64,000 nt of DNA. It comes from an uncultured Pseudokineococcus sp. (lineage in GTDB: Bacteria > Actinomycetota > Actinomycetes > Actinomycetales > Quadrisphaeraceae). Made by a program: the position numbers and the translations under genes. Of this stretch, positions 15,540 to 23,899 are shown piece by piece; within the stretch, counting starts at the first letter, position 1, and each line of letters begins with the position of its first letter. Location of the stretch: assembly GCF_947495735.1 (NCBI RefSeq), contig NZ_CANMAA010000008.1, positions 1 to 64,000 of the forward strand. Reading direction: 5' to 3'. The notes beneath the pieces are model-generated. The model saw only the letters and a list, made by a program, of their open reading frames with translations, was not told the DNA's origin and did no database searches.

Positions 15540-16070
15540 GTGGACAGCGACCTGCCGGCGGAGCTCGGGACGCGCCGCGGCCCGGGGCGCGTGCGCCGCG
15601 CCGTGAGCGACGACGTCCCCGCGCTGGTGGCCCTGCTGGCCGACGACGTGCTCGGGGCGACCAGGGAGTCCGGCGACCCGGCCCCTCACGACCTGGCCCC
15701 GTACGAGCGGGCGTTCGCAGCGGTCGACGCCGACCCGGCGCACCTGCTCGTCGTCGCCGAGGTCGACGGCGAGGTGGCGGGCACGCTGCAGCTGACCGTC
15801 CTGCCGGGCCTGTCGCGCCGGGGGGCTCTGCGGGCGCAGGTCGAGGGCGTGCGGGTCGCCGCGGCGCACCGCTCGTCCGGGCTGGGCAGCGCGCTGGTCA
15901 CCTGGGCCGCCGACGAGGCCCGCCGCCGCGGCTGCGCCCTCCTGCAGCTGACGACCGACGCGCGGCGCGTGGACGCCCACCGCTTCTACGAGCGGCTCGG
16001 CTTCGAGCGCTCGCACGTCGGCTTCGAGCTCCCGCTCGACCGGGGTGAGCCGGGCCGGCCCCGGGGGTGA
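15540..16070 (+). CDS. GNAT family N-acetyltransferase
   Basis: A 176-residue GNAT enzyme. RVRRAVSDDVPALVALLADD is the N-terminal strand-helix. LLVVAEVDGEVAGTLQLTVL, VEGVRVAAAHRSSGLGSALV (acetyl-CoA pyrophosphate loop RSSGLG) and FYERLGFERSHVGFEL complete the fold. It transfers acetyl from acetyl-CoA to an unknown amine. The GTG start places 18 residues before the fold. The gene is convergent with arsR across a small hairpin. Confidence 0.88.
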   Translation: MDSDLPAELGTRRGPGRVRRAVSDDVPALVALLADDVLGATRESGDPAPHDLAPYERAFAAVDADPAHLLVVAEVDGEVAGTLQLTVLPGLSRRGALRAQVEGVRVAAAHRSSGLGSALVTWAADEARRRGCALLQLTTDARRVDAHRFYERLGFERSHVGFELPLDRGEPGRPRG

Positions 16071-16103
16071 GGGCTCGCGGTCAGGGCCGAGGCGGCCGCA
16101 GGT

Positions 16104-16122
16104 CGGGGTCCTGCGGACCCCG
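16104..16122. terminator. Short hairpin between GNAT gene and arsR
   Basis: CGGGGTCC and GGACCCCG pair over 8 bp with a 3-base loop, directly after the arsR stop (minus strand) and past the GNAT stop (plus strand). Confidence 0.55.
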
Positions 16123-16124
16123 GA

Positions 16125-16502
16125 TCAGCGCCGCGGGCCCGACCCGCCGCTGCTGCGCAGGGCGTCGGCGACGGCGTCGAGGGCGCCCGGCACGAGGGCG
16201 TAGAACGCCCAGGAGCCGCGGCGCTCGCGCGTGAGCAGCCCGGCGTCGACGAGCGTCTTGAGGTGGTGGCTGACCGTCGGCTGGCTCAGCCCCACCGGCT
16301 CGGTGAGGTCGCAGACGCACGCCTCCGCCTCGTCGGTCGAGGCGATGAGGGAGAGCAGCCGCAGCCGGGCGGGGTCCGCGAGGGCCTTGAGGGTCCGCGC
16401 GAGCTCCCCCGCCGCCGCGGCGGGCAGGGGTGCGGCGGTGACGGGCGTGCGGCAGCAGCCCGCGACGTCGCGGGCCGGCGCGGGGGCCGTCGTCGTGCTC
16501 AT
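16125..16502 (-). CDS. arsR: ArsR-type arsenic-sensing repressor
   Basis: A 125-residue SmtB/ArsR repressor. ALADPARLRLLSLIASTDEA leads to the metal-binding CVCDL at the start of the alpha-3 helix. The winged helix is VGLSQPTVSHHLKTLVDAGLLTRERRGSWAFYAL. A further Cys pair (GCC near residue 16) at the N-terminus may complete the As(III) site, as in the Corynebacterium-type ArsR. It is divergent from acr3-arsC, and twin ATCGAC-N4-GTCGAT sites lie between, so arsenite release of repression is expected. Confidence 0.93.
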   Translation of the reverse strand: MSTTTAPAPARDVAGCCRTPVTAAPLPAAAAGELARTLKALADPARLRLLSLIASTDEAEACVCDLTEPVGLSQPTVSHHLKTLVDAGLLTRERRGSWAFYALVPGALDAVADALRSSGGSGPRR

Positions 16503-16521
16503 CGCCGGAGGCTACGTCGCG

Positions 16522-16584
16522 ACATCGACGACTGTCGATGTTGACGGACCCCCGAGGCGCCGGGCAGCATCGACGGTGGTCGAT
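16522..16584. promoter_or_regulatory. Twin ArsR operators
   Basis: ATCGAC-N4-GTCGAT occurs twice, at 16524-16539 (extended to a perfect 8-bp inverted repeat ACATCGAC/GTCGATGT, 16522-16541) and at 16569-16584. The copies are 45 bases apart. Both lie in the arsR/acr3 gap, one near each gene. Confidence 0.75.
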
Positions 16585-16617
16585 CACCCGACGGCTGCCC
16601 CGACCGCGGAGGACCCC

Positions 16618-17748
16618 GTGAGCGACGCCGTCTCCGAGACCGCCCGACCCGCGCCCCCGGACGCGCCGGTCCTGCAGCGCCTGTCGGTGCTCGACCGCTT
16701 CCTGCCCGTGTGGATCGTGCTGGCCATGGCCGCCGGCCTGCTGCTCGGCCGGTTCGTGCCCGGCCTCGACGACGCCCTCGAGGCGATCACGGTCGGCGAC
16801 GTCAGCCTGCCGATCGCGATCGGGCTGCTGCTGATGATGTACCCGGTGCTTGCGAAGGTCCGGTACTCCGAGACCGGCCGCGTCACCGGCGACCGCCGGC
16901 TGGTCGTCGCCTCGCTGGTCCTCAACTGGGTCGTCGGCCCGGCGCTGATGTTCGCCCTCGCCTGGGTGATGCTTCCGGACTCCCCGGAGTTCCGGACCGG
17001 CCTGGTCATCGTCGGGCTCGCCCGCTGCATCGCGATGGTGCTGATCTGGAACGACCTGTCCTGCGGCGACCGCGAGGCCGCCGCGGTGCTCGTGGCGATC
17101 AACTCGGTCTTCCAGGTGGTCGCCTTCGCCGGCCTCGGCTGGTTCTACCTCGAGGTCCTGCCCGGCTGGCTGGGCCTTCCGACGGCGTCCGCGGACTTCT
17201 CCGTCGGCGCGATCCTCGTCTCGGTGCTGGTCTTCCTCGGCATCCCGCTGGTGGCGGGGTTCCTGACCCGCACGCTGGGCGAGCGGGCCCGCGGCCGCGA
17301 GTGGTACGAGTCGCGCTTCCTGCCGCGCATCGGGCCGGTGGCCCTCTACGGCCTGCTGTTCACGATCGTCATGCTCTTCGCGCTGCAGGGCGAGGCCATC
17401 ACGTCCTCCCCCCTCGACGTCGCGCGCATCGCGCTGCCGCTGCTGGCCTACTTCGTGCTGATGTTCGGCGGCTCGTTCCTGCTCGGCATGCGCCTGGGCC
17501 TCGGCTACGCGAAGACGTCGACGCTCGCGTTCACGGCCAGCGGCAACAACTTCGAGCTCGCCATCGCCGTGGCCATCGGCACGTTCGGCGTCACCTCGGG
17601 CCAGGCGCTCGCCGGCGTCGTGGGCCCGCTGATCGAGGTGCCCGTGCTCGTCGGCCTCGTGTACGTCGCCCTCTGGGCCGGGCGGCGCTTCTTCCCCGGC
17701 GACCCGACGGCCCCCGCCCCCACCGACCCCCGAGGAGCCACCCGATGA
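16618..17748 (+). CDS. acr3: Arsenite efflux permease, ACR3 family
   Basis: A 376-residue protein with about ten membrane helices, matching ACR3 (arsenical resistance-3) length. Key motifs are GLARCIAMVLIWNDLSCGD, containing the Cys essential for As(OH)3 transport, and FTASGNNFELAIAVAIGTFGV with the conserved NNFELAIAV helix. It exports arsenite using the proton gradient. GTG 16618 has GCGGAGG upstream; the longer frame reaching back to 16231 overlaps the operators and arsR and is rejected. The stop overlaps the arsC start as ATGA. Confidence 0.93.
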   Translation: MSDAVSETARPAPPDAPVLQRLSVLDRFLPVWIVLAMAAGLLLGRFVPGLDDALEAITVGDVSLPIAIGLLLMMYPVLAKVRYSETGRVTGDRRLVVASLVLNWVVGPALMFALAWVMLPDSPEFRTGLVIVGLARCIAMVLIWNDLSCGDREAAAVLVAINSVFQVVAFAGLGWFYLEVLPGWLGLPTASADFSVGAILVSVLVFLGIPLVAGFLTRTLGERARGREWYESRFLPRIGPVALYGLLFTIVMLFALQGEAITSSPLDVARIALPLLAYFVLMFGGSFLLGMRLGLGYAKTSTLAFTASGNNFELAIAVAIGTFGVTSGQALAGVVGPLIEVPVLVGLVYVALWAGRRFFPGDPTAPAPTDPRGATR

Positions 17749-18155
17749 GCGAGCGCCCCAGCGTCCTGTACGTCTGCGTCCACAACGCCGGCCGCAGCCA
17801 GATGGCCGCCGGCTTCACCGCCGCCCTGTCCGGCGGCGCCGTCGAGGTGCGCTCGGCGGGGTCGATGCCGGCCGAGCAGATCAACCCGACCGCCGTCGAG
17901 GCCATGGCCGAGGTCGGCATCGACCTCACCGCCGAGCAGCCGAAGGTGCTCACGACCGAGGCCGTGCGGGCCTCCGACGCCGTCATCACCATGGGCTGCG
18001 GCGACGCCTGCCCGATCTTCCCGGGCAAGCGCTACGAGGACTGGGCGCTCGAGGACCCGGCCGGCCAGGGCCTGGAGGCCGTCCGGCCGATCCGCGACGA
18101 GATCCGCCGCCGCGTCGAGGCGCTGCTCGCCGACCTGCTGCCCGACCGGTCCTGA
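17745..18155 (+). CDS. arsC: Arsenate reductase, LMW-phosphatase type (mycothiol-linked)
   Basis: A 136-residue low-molecular-weight phosphatase-fold arsenate reductase. The P-loop is CVHNAGRS (about residues 11-18). Later Cys residues in MGCGDACPIFPGKRYEDWALEDPAGQ match the actinobacterial ArsC1/ArsC2 group that uses mycothiol and mycoredoxin. It reduces arsenate to arsenite for export by Acr3, with which it is co-translated. Confidence 0.92.
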   Translation: MSERPSVLYVCVHNAGRSQMAAGFTAALSGGAVEVRSAGSMPAEQINPTAVEAMAEVGIDLTAEQPKVLTTEAVRASDAVITMGCGDACPIFPGKRYEDWALEDPAGQGLEAVRPIRDEIRRRVEALLADLLPDRS

Positions 18156-18334
18156 CGACGGACGGGGACGCCGGCCGCCCCTGACGGCCGCCCCTGACGA
18201 CGGGCGGGACGGCGGTCGGGGCCACGGACGGGTGGCGTCCCGGAGCCCGGGTGCGACGAGTCCCCGTGGGGGAGACGCTAGATCGACCTCGCGCCGGGCT
18301 CACGCCCGCGCGACACCGATCGTTGGAGGACACC

Positions 18335-18808
18335 ATGGGGCACTTCGGACGACATCTGGTCGGCGGCCTGCTCGCCGGCGCCGCCGGCACCACCGCGCTC
18401 AACACCGTGACGTACCTCGACATGGTGGTCCAGGGGCGCGGCGCCAGCAGCACCCCCGAGCAGACCGTCGAGGCGATCAGCGAGCGCACCGGCGTCGCGA
18501 TCCCCGGGGACGACGACGCTCGCAGCGCCCGCACCAGCGGCCTGGGCGCCCTGACGGGCATCGGTGCGGGGCTGGCCGCCGGCGCGGTCTACGGCGCCCT
18601 GCGCGGCCTCGGCCACCGCCCCGGCCTCCTCGGCGGCACGGCCGTCAGCGGCCTGCTCGCGATGCTCGGCGGCAACGTGCCCATGACCGCCCTGGGGGTC
18701 ACCGACCCGCGCACGTGGCCCGCGAGCAGCTGGGCCAGCGACGTCGTCCCCCACCTCGCCTACGGCCTGGTCACCGCCGTGACGGCCCGCGCGGTCGAGC
18801 GGGTCTGA
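18335..18808 (+). CDS. Conserved small membrane protein, function unknown
   Basis: A 157-residue protein with glycine-rich membrane segments: LVGGLLAGAAGTTALNTVTYLDM, ALTGIGAGLAAGAVYGALRGLG, LLGGTAVSGLLAMLGGNVPMTALGV, and a C-terminal amphipathic part. I do not recognise a named family with certainty. Similar proteins occur widely in actinobacteria. ATG 18335 has TTGGAGG six to seven bases upstream. It is monocistronic, between arsC and a hydrolase gene. Confidence 0.72.
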   Translation: MGHFGRHLVGGLLAGAAGTTALNTVTYLDMVVQGRGASSTPEQTVEAISERTGVAIPGDDDARSARTSGLGALTGIGAGLAAGAVYGALRGLGHRPGLLGGTAVSGLLAMLGGNVPMTALGVTDPRTWPASSWASDVVPHLAYGLVTAVTARAVERV

Positions 18809-18863
18809 CCCGACCAGGTCCCCGGCGGCGGGAGCACCCCCCGCGACCCGCGATCCTTGACGG

Positions 18864-19949
18864 GTGATCCCCGACGCGCGCCGACTCCGCCGGGCGGAGG
18901 ACGGCGCGCTCGACCTCCTGGGGCGGGTGCTCGCCGCCGTCCCCGTGCCCGCCGCACTGCGCCTGCCCGGGACGGTGGAGCTGCCGGGACCGGGGCACCG
19001 CACTGCGCGGCTGCCGTTCACGCGCCACGAGCGCCGGCGCTCCCTGCTGCGGCGGGCGGCTGCGCTCGCGCTCCCGGGCGCCGCGCTCGGGGCGAGCTAC
19101 CTCGTCGTCGTCCGCCGGCCCGCGGGCGGGGACGTGGTCGCGCGCATGACCCACCGCGAGTCCGACCCGGCGACCCCGGGCACGCCCCGGCGGAGGGAGG
19201 CGTCCGCGGCGGAGGGCGGGGCCCTCCCGCCCGTCGACCGGCCGCCCGTCGACCTGCCTCCCGTCGACCTGCCGCCCGTCGTCCTGGTGCACGGCCTGGG
19301 GATGTCGAGCACGTCGATGGGTCCGCTCGTGCGCGCCCTCGGCGGCTCGACGCGGGCCCTGGCGCCGGACCTGCCCGGGTACGGCCGCAGCCCGCAGCCG
19401 CGGACCGGCATGCTCGACGTCGCCCAGCTCGCCGACGCCGTCGTCGCCTGGATGCGCCTGCGCGGCGTGGGGCCCGCCGTCCTCGTCGGGCACTCCCTGG
19501 GCGCCCAGGTCGCCGGGGAGGTGGCCCTGCGGGCGCCCGACCTGGTGCTGCGCCTCGTCGTCGTCGCCCCCACCGGCGACCCGGCCCGCCCCAGCGTGCG
19601 AGACCTGGCGGGCCGCCTGGCGCAGGACGCGCTGGAGGAGAGGCCCTCGCTGTGGCTCGTCGCGGGGCTGGACTACGTGCGCGCCGGCCCGGGGCAGATG
19701 GTCGCGCTCATGCGCCGGGCCCTGCAGCGCGCGCGGCAGGAGCTCGACGGCCGGCTCGCCGTCCCGCTGCTCGTCGTCCGCGGCGATCGCGACCCGGTGT
19801 GCCGCCAGGAGTGGTGCGACCAGCTGGCGGCCTCGGTGGACGACGGTCGGTCCGCCGTCGTGGCGGGTGCCCACGGGGTCGCCTTCGACGCGCCGCCCGA
19901 GCTCGTGCGCCTGGTGCTCGACGAGGTGCGCGCGGCGGCGGCGGGCTAG
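18864..19949 (+). CDS. Alpha/beta hydrolase
   Basis: A 361-residue alpha/beta hydrolase with an unusual N-terminal part (about 140 residues). This part includes a possible membrane segment (AAALALPGAALGASYLVVV) and the repeat PPVDRPPVDLPPVDLPPV. The core has the oxyanion loop VHGLG, the nucleophile elbow GHSLGAQ (Ser about residue 212), an Asp in RGDRDPV and the His in AGAHGVAF. The substrate is unknown. The stop TAG overlaps the opposing PAP2 stop so that the four bases CTAG serve both genes. Confidence 0.85.
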   Translation: MIPDARRLRRAEDGALDLLGRVLAAVPVPAALRLPGTVELPGPGHRTARLPFTRHERRRSLLRRAAALALPGAALGASYLVVVRRPAGGDVVARMTHRESDPATPGTPRRREASAAEGGALPPVDRPPVDLPPVDLPPVVLVHGLGMSSTSMGPLVRALGGSTRALAPDLPGYGRSPQPRTGMLDVAQLADAVVAWMRLRGVGPAVLVGHSLGAQVAGEVALRAPDLVLRLVVVAPTGDPARPSVRDLAGRLAQDALEERPSLWLVAGLDYVRAGPGQMVALMRRALQRARQELDGRLAVPLLVVRGDRDPVCRQEWCDQLAASVDDGRSAVVAGAHGVAFDAPPELVRLVLDEVRAAAAG

Positions 19950-20824
19950 GAGCCCTCGCGCCGGACGGCGTCCTCGGCCGGGCCGTCCGCCCGCTCCCGG
20001 GGGGCGCGGCGCCGGGGCCTCGACACGAGCGCCACCGCGCTCACGGCGACGGCGCCGACGACCGCGCCCGCCACCAGGTCGCTGACCCAGTGGTAGCCCA
20101 GGTAGAGGGACACCGAGGACATCAGGGCGACGGGCGCGACGGCCGCGGGCACGGCCCACCGGATGCGCACGACGACCCGGGAGTAGCCGGAGAGCAGGAG
20201 CAGGGCGCCGAGCACCCCCATGGCGACGTTGGCCGTGTGGCCGGAGGGGAAGATCAGCCCCACGGGCCAGTCGTGGGCGAACAGGTCGCCGTCGCCGGTG
20301 ACGGGGCGCGCGCGCCCCGTCGTCGTCTTGAGCGCGCCCACCACGGCCGTGGTCAGCAGTGCCAGGACGACGACCTCGAGGACGGGGCGCAGCGTCCGGC
20401 GCCGCCGCGCCAGGACCACGGCGAGCAGCGACAGCGGGGGCAGGACGAACCAGCGGGCGCCCATGTGGTCCAGGACCGTGGCCGCGGCCACCCCTCCCGG
20501 CCAGCGCCCGCGCAGGTCGAGGGCCTGGACCGCGTCGTCGAGGCGGCTGAGGGGGCCCCCGGACCACAGGTCCGCGACGACGGCCAGCAGCACGGCGAGG
20601 CCGACGACCACGACCGTCGCGTGCAGGCGCAGGGGGCGGGCCGAGGCCGCCAGGGGCCGGCGCGGCTCCCGCGCTGCGGGCACGGGCGCGTCGCGGCGCT
20701 CGCGGTCCGCGGGTCCCTCAGCGGCGGGCACCTGCTGCGGGCGCCCCGCCGACGGCTCCGCCGGGCGCGGTCCTCGACGCCCCGTGGGGGATCCGCCGGT
20801 CGGCGAGACCTCACGCAGCGTCAA
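19946..20824 (-). CDS. PAP2 family phosphatase, membrane-bound
   Basis: A 292-residue integral membrane phosphatidic-acid-phosphatase-2 protein. After a proline/arginine-rich N-terminus (about 70 residues) come about six helices. The three catalytic motifs are present: KTTTGRARP, PSGHTAN and SVSLYLGYHWVSD. It dephosphorylates lipid or polyprenyl phosphates at the outer face of the membrane. It is convergent with the hydrolase gene. Confidence 0.92.
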   Translation of the reverse strand: MTLREVSPTGGSPTGRRGPRPAEPSAGRPQQVPAAEGPADRERRDAPVPAAREPRRPLAASARPLRLHATVVVVGLAVLLAVVADLWSGGPLSRLDDAVQALDLRGRWPGGVAAATVLDHMGARWFVLPPLSLLAVVLARRRRTLRPVLEVVVLALLTTAVVGALKTTTGRARPVTGDGDLFAHDWPVGLIFPSGHTANVAMGVLGALLLLSGYSRVVVRIRWAVPAAVAPVALMSSVSLYLGYHWVSDLVAGAVVGAVAVSAVALVSRPRRRAPRERADGPAEDAVRREGS

Positions 20825-20951
20825 GGTCCTCCTCCAGGCGGTCCACCGGCCGTGAGCGGCGCCCGAGCGGCGCGCGGTCGTCCACCGGCCCGAGGACCGT
20901 ACGTCGGGAGCGAGCGCTCCGCAGGTCGACCTCGGGCCGCTGCGCGCGCGG

Positions 20952-22319
20952 TCAGCCCCGCAGGACGGCCCAGCCGTGGGGCGGCAGGTGCACGGTGGAG
21001 CCCTCGAGCCGCGCGCCGTCGCCGGCGAGCACCTCGCGGGCGCCGGGCGCCTCGAGGCCCACGGCCTCGTCCTCGAGGGAGAGGGCGAGCAGCAGCCGCT
21101 CGGTGCCGCCGTCCTCGCCCCCTCGGCCCGCCGGGTCCTCGGACGCGACGACGAGGCGGCGGTTCTCCACCGACAGCACCGACGGGCGCGCCGTGTGCAG
21201 CCAGCGGTGGCGGCGGCGCAGCGCGAGCAGCTCCTGGTGGCGGTGGAAGAGCGGCAGCCCGACGGGGGAGAGGTCGCCGGGCGCGGCGGGGAAGGCCGGC
21301 CGGACGTCGTCGTCGCCGCCCTCGCGGTCCTCCTTGACGCCGCGGTAGCCGTGCTCGTCGCCGTAGTAGACCGACGGCGTCCCGCCCACGGCGAGCAGCA
21401 CCGCGAGGGCGTGGACGAGGTGCCGGGAGTCGGTGAGGCGGCTGGCGATGCGGGTCACGTCGTGGTTGCCGACGAAGGTCTGCGGCGTGAAGGACCCGAG
21501 GAACTCGGCGTGCCGGCCGAGGGCGTGGCTGAGCTCCCAGAGGTTGCCCTCCTCGAGGCTCGACCAGACCGCCTTCCACAGCTCGTACTGCGTGACGGCG
21601 TCGAGGTGCCCCTCGCGCACGAGCCCGGCGTAGTCGCCGTGGATGACCTCGCCCAGCAGGTAGGCGTCGGGATGGCGCTCGCGCACGCGGTCGGCCACCT
21701 GCGCCCAGAAGGCCGACGGGACGGCGTAGGCGGCGTCCAGGCGCCAGCCGTCGACGCCCCGGTCGAGCCAGTGCGTCATCACCTCGGCGACGTGGTCGAC
21801 GACCTCCGGCGAGGAGTGGTCGAGCGCCACGAGGTGGTGGTGGCCCTCGAAGTCGTCGTGGTCGGGCTCGACGCCGGGCTGCCACTCCCCCTGCGGCCAG
21901 CGCAGCCGGAACCAGGAGGCCGTCGGCGCGGTCGGCCCCTGCTCGAGCACCGCGCGGAAGGCCCAGTGGTCGCGCCCGACGTGGTTGAAGACGCCGTCGA
22001 GCAGGACCCGGACGCCCCGGGCGCGGGCCGCGTCCAGCAGGGCCGCGAGGTCGTCGTCGTCGCCGAGGCGGGGGTCGACGCGCAGGTGGTCGACCGTGTC
22101 GTACCCGTGCGTCGAGGAGGCGAACACCGGCCCGAGCAGCAGGCCGTTGGCGCCCAGCGCCAGCAGGTGGTCGAGCCAGGCCGTCAGGTGCGGCAGGCGG
22201 TGGGTGACCGGCGCCTGCGGGTCCCCCGCCCTCTCGGCGCCCGTGAAGCCCAGCGGGTAGACGTGCCAGAAGACGGCGTCGGCCACCCAGTCCGGGCCCT
22301 CGACCCTCGTGCTGCTCAT
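20952..22319 (-). CDS. GH13 alpha-amylase family enzyme
   Basis: A 455-residue GH13 protein with a TIM barrel. LLDGVFNHVGRDH is region I, and DGWRLDAAYAV carries the nucleophile Asp. LLGEVIHGD carries the acid Glu, and FVGNHDVTRIAS carries the third carboxylate. The C-terminal beta domain is short (about 80 residues). It resembles intracellular cyclomaltodextrinase/neopullulanase-like enzymes; no signal peptide is present. ATG 22319 (MSSTRVEGPDW) is chosen over a start six codons upstream. Confidence 0.92.
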   Translation of the reverse strand: MSSTRVEGPDWVADAVFWHVYPLGFTGAERAGDPQAPVTHRLPHLTAWLDHLLALGANGLLLGPVFASSTHGYDTVDHLRVDPRLGDDDDLAALLDAARARGVRVLLDGVFNHVGRDHWAFRAVLEQGPTAPTASWFRLRWPQGEWQPGVEPDHDDFEGHHHLVALDHSSPEVVDHVAEVMTHWLDRGVDGWRLDAAYAVPSAFWAQVADRVRERHPDAYLLGEVIHGDYAGLVREGHLDAVTQYELWKAVWSSLEEGNLWELSHALGRHAEFLGSFTPQTFVGNHDVTRIASRLTDSRHLVHALAVLLAVGGTPSVYYGDEHGYRGVKEDREGGDDDVRPAFPAAPGDLSPVGLPLFHRHQELLALRRRHRWLHTARPSVLSVENRRLVVASEDPAGRGGEDGGTERLLLALSLEDEAVGLEAPGAREVLAGDGARLEGSTVHLPPHGWAVLRG

Positions 22320-22386
22320 GGACCCACCCTCCCGCACGCGCGGGAGCGCCTCGACCCGGGCGCCGGGCGCCCCCGGGCGCGAGCCG

Positions 22387-23832
22387 TCAGTCCTGGTCGG
22401 CGTGCTCGTACGAGGTCGGCGCGGAGTCGAGCAGCTGGCGGGCGGCGACGCCGATGACGGCGCTGTAGGTGGGGTAGGCGTACTCCACGCGCGCCAGCAC
22501 GGCGACGTCGACGCCCGCGGCCATCGCGGTCGTCACCGCCTGCACGACCTCGACGGCGCTCTCCCCGACGGCGTGCGCGCCCAGCAGCTGCTCGCGGCGG
22601 CCGTCGGCGACGAGCTTGAGGAAGCCGCGGGTGCGGTCGTCGATGACGGGGCGCTCCATGCTCGCGAAGGGCACGAGGGCCACGACGCAGCCGGGGTCGC
22701 GCTCGCGGGCCTGCTCCTCGGTGAGCCCGACGTCGGCGTAGTCCGGGTCGGTGAACCCGCCGGCGGGCAGCAGCTCGTGGCGGCGGCTGCGGCGCGGCCC
22801 CAGGACGGCGTTGACGGCGGCGTCCTCGGCCTCGCGGTGCGCGGCCTGGACGAGCATCGCCTCCTGGTTGGCGTCGCCGACGGCGTAGACGTGCTCGAGG
22901 TTGGTCCGCAGGTGCTCGTCCACGCCGATGCCGCGCGCGGTGTGCTCGATCCCGGCGGCGTCCAGCCCGAGCCCCTCCAGGGACGCCGGCCAGCCCGTGC
23001 TGGTGATGACGACGTCGAAGACCTCCGAGCGCTCCTGCCCGCCGTCGGCCTCGCCGTCCGTCCAGGTCAGGCGCACGCCCTCGCCGTCGCGCTCCAGCGA
23101 GGCGATGCCCGCCACACCGGTGCGCACGCGCACGCCCTGGGCGACGAAGGCCTCCTGGACGGCGGCGGAGACGTCCGCGTCGGTCTGGGCGAGGATCCGC
23201 GGGGCCACCTCCAGGAGGGTGACCTCGCTGCCGAGCGCGGCGAAGACCGTGACGAGCTGCGCGCCGGTGTTGCCGGCGCCCACGACGGCCAGGCGCCGGG
23301 GGATCGCCGGCAGGTCGAGCACCTCCTCCGGCAGCACGGCCAGCTCCGCGCCGGGCACGGGCAGGCGGCGGGAGTGGCCGCCGACGGCGAGGACCACCGA
23401 GCGGCCGCGCAGGCGGCGCCCGGTGTCCTCCAGCTCGACCTCGTGGGGCCCGGTGAGGCGGGCGCGCCCCTCGAGCACGAGGTCGACGCCGGCGTCGGCC
23501 AGCTTCTCCGGCTCGGCCTTGGCCGCCTGGACCCGCTCGATCGTCTCCCGGACGCGGGCGACCGTCCGGGTCCAGTCGACGGGCTGCTCGGTGACGGCGA
23601 TGCCGTACTCCCCGGCCTGGCGCACCTCGCGCACCAGGCGCGCGGTCCTGGCCAGGACCCGCGTCGGGACGCAGCCGGTGTTGACGCACGTGCCGCCGGT
23701 GCGCCGGGCCTCGACCAGGGCCGTGCGGGCCCCGAGGCCGGCGGCGCGCAGGGCCGCCGCCGTCCCGGCGGGCCCGCCCCCGATGACGAGGACGTCGTAG
23801 CTCTCGGGCTCCTGGGCGCTGGTCTCGCTCAC
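22387..23832 (-). CDS. FAD-dependent pyridine nucleotide-disulfide oxidoreductase
   Basis: A 481-residue class I flavin disulfide reductase related to mercuric reductase and lipoamide dehydrogenase. It has the FAD motif GGGPAGTAAALRA, the redox pair CVNTGC, the NAD(P) motif GAGNTGAQLV, the FAD ribityl motif YAVGDAN and the dimer domain. The C-terminal active His of lipoamide dehydrogenase (HAHPT) is replaced by YAYPT, as in MerA-like enzymes, but there is no C-terminal Cys pair. It is thus neither a normal E3 nor MerA; the substrate is unknown. GTG 23832 is preferred; an in-frame GTG at 23847 is possible. Confidence 0.88.
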   Translation of the reverse strand: MSETSAQEPESYDVLVIGGGPAGTAAALRAAGLGARTALVEARRTGGTCVNTGCVPTRVLARTARLVREVRQAGEYGIAVTEQPVDWTRTVARVRETIERVQAAKAEPEKLADAGVDLVLEGRARLTGPHEVELEDTGRRLRGRSVVLAVGGHSRRLPVPGAELAVLPEEVLDLPAIPRRLAVVGAGNTGAQLVTVFAALGSEVTLLEVAPRILAQTDADVSAAVQEAFVAQGVRVRTGVAGIASLERDGEGVRLTWTDGEADGGQERSEVFDVVITSTGWPASLEGLGLDAAGIEHTARGIGVDEHLRTNLEHVYAVGDANQEAMLVQAAHREAEDAAVNAVLGPRRSRRHELLPAGGFTDPDYADVGLTEEQARERDPGCVVALVPFASMERPVIDDRTRGFLKLVADGRREQLLGAHAVGESAVEVVQAVTTAMAAGVDVAVLARVEYAYPTYSAVIGVAARQLLDSAPTSYEHADQD

Positions 23833-23899
23833 GCCCGCCAGGATCACCCGGCGGGCCGGGAGCCGCCCGACGGGCGGCCACCGGCGGGCTCGGCGCGGC

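Noticed and set aside
19946-19949. Shared CTAG as stop codons of two convergent genes
   Set aside because: It is real but a simple consequence of the palindromic CTAG; no regulatory meaning is implied.
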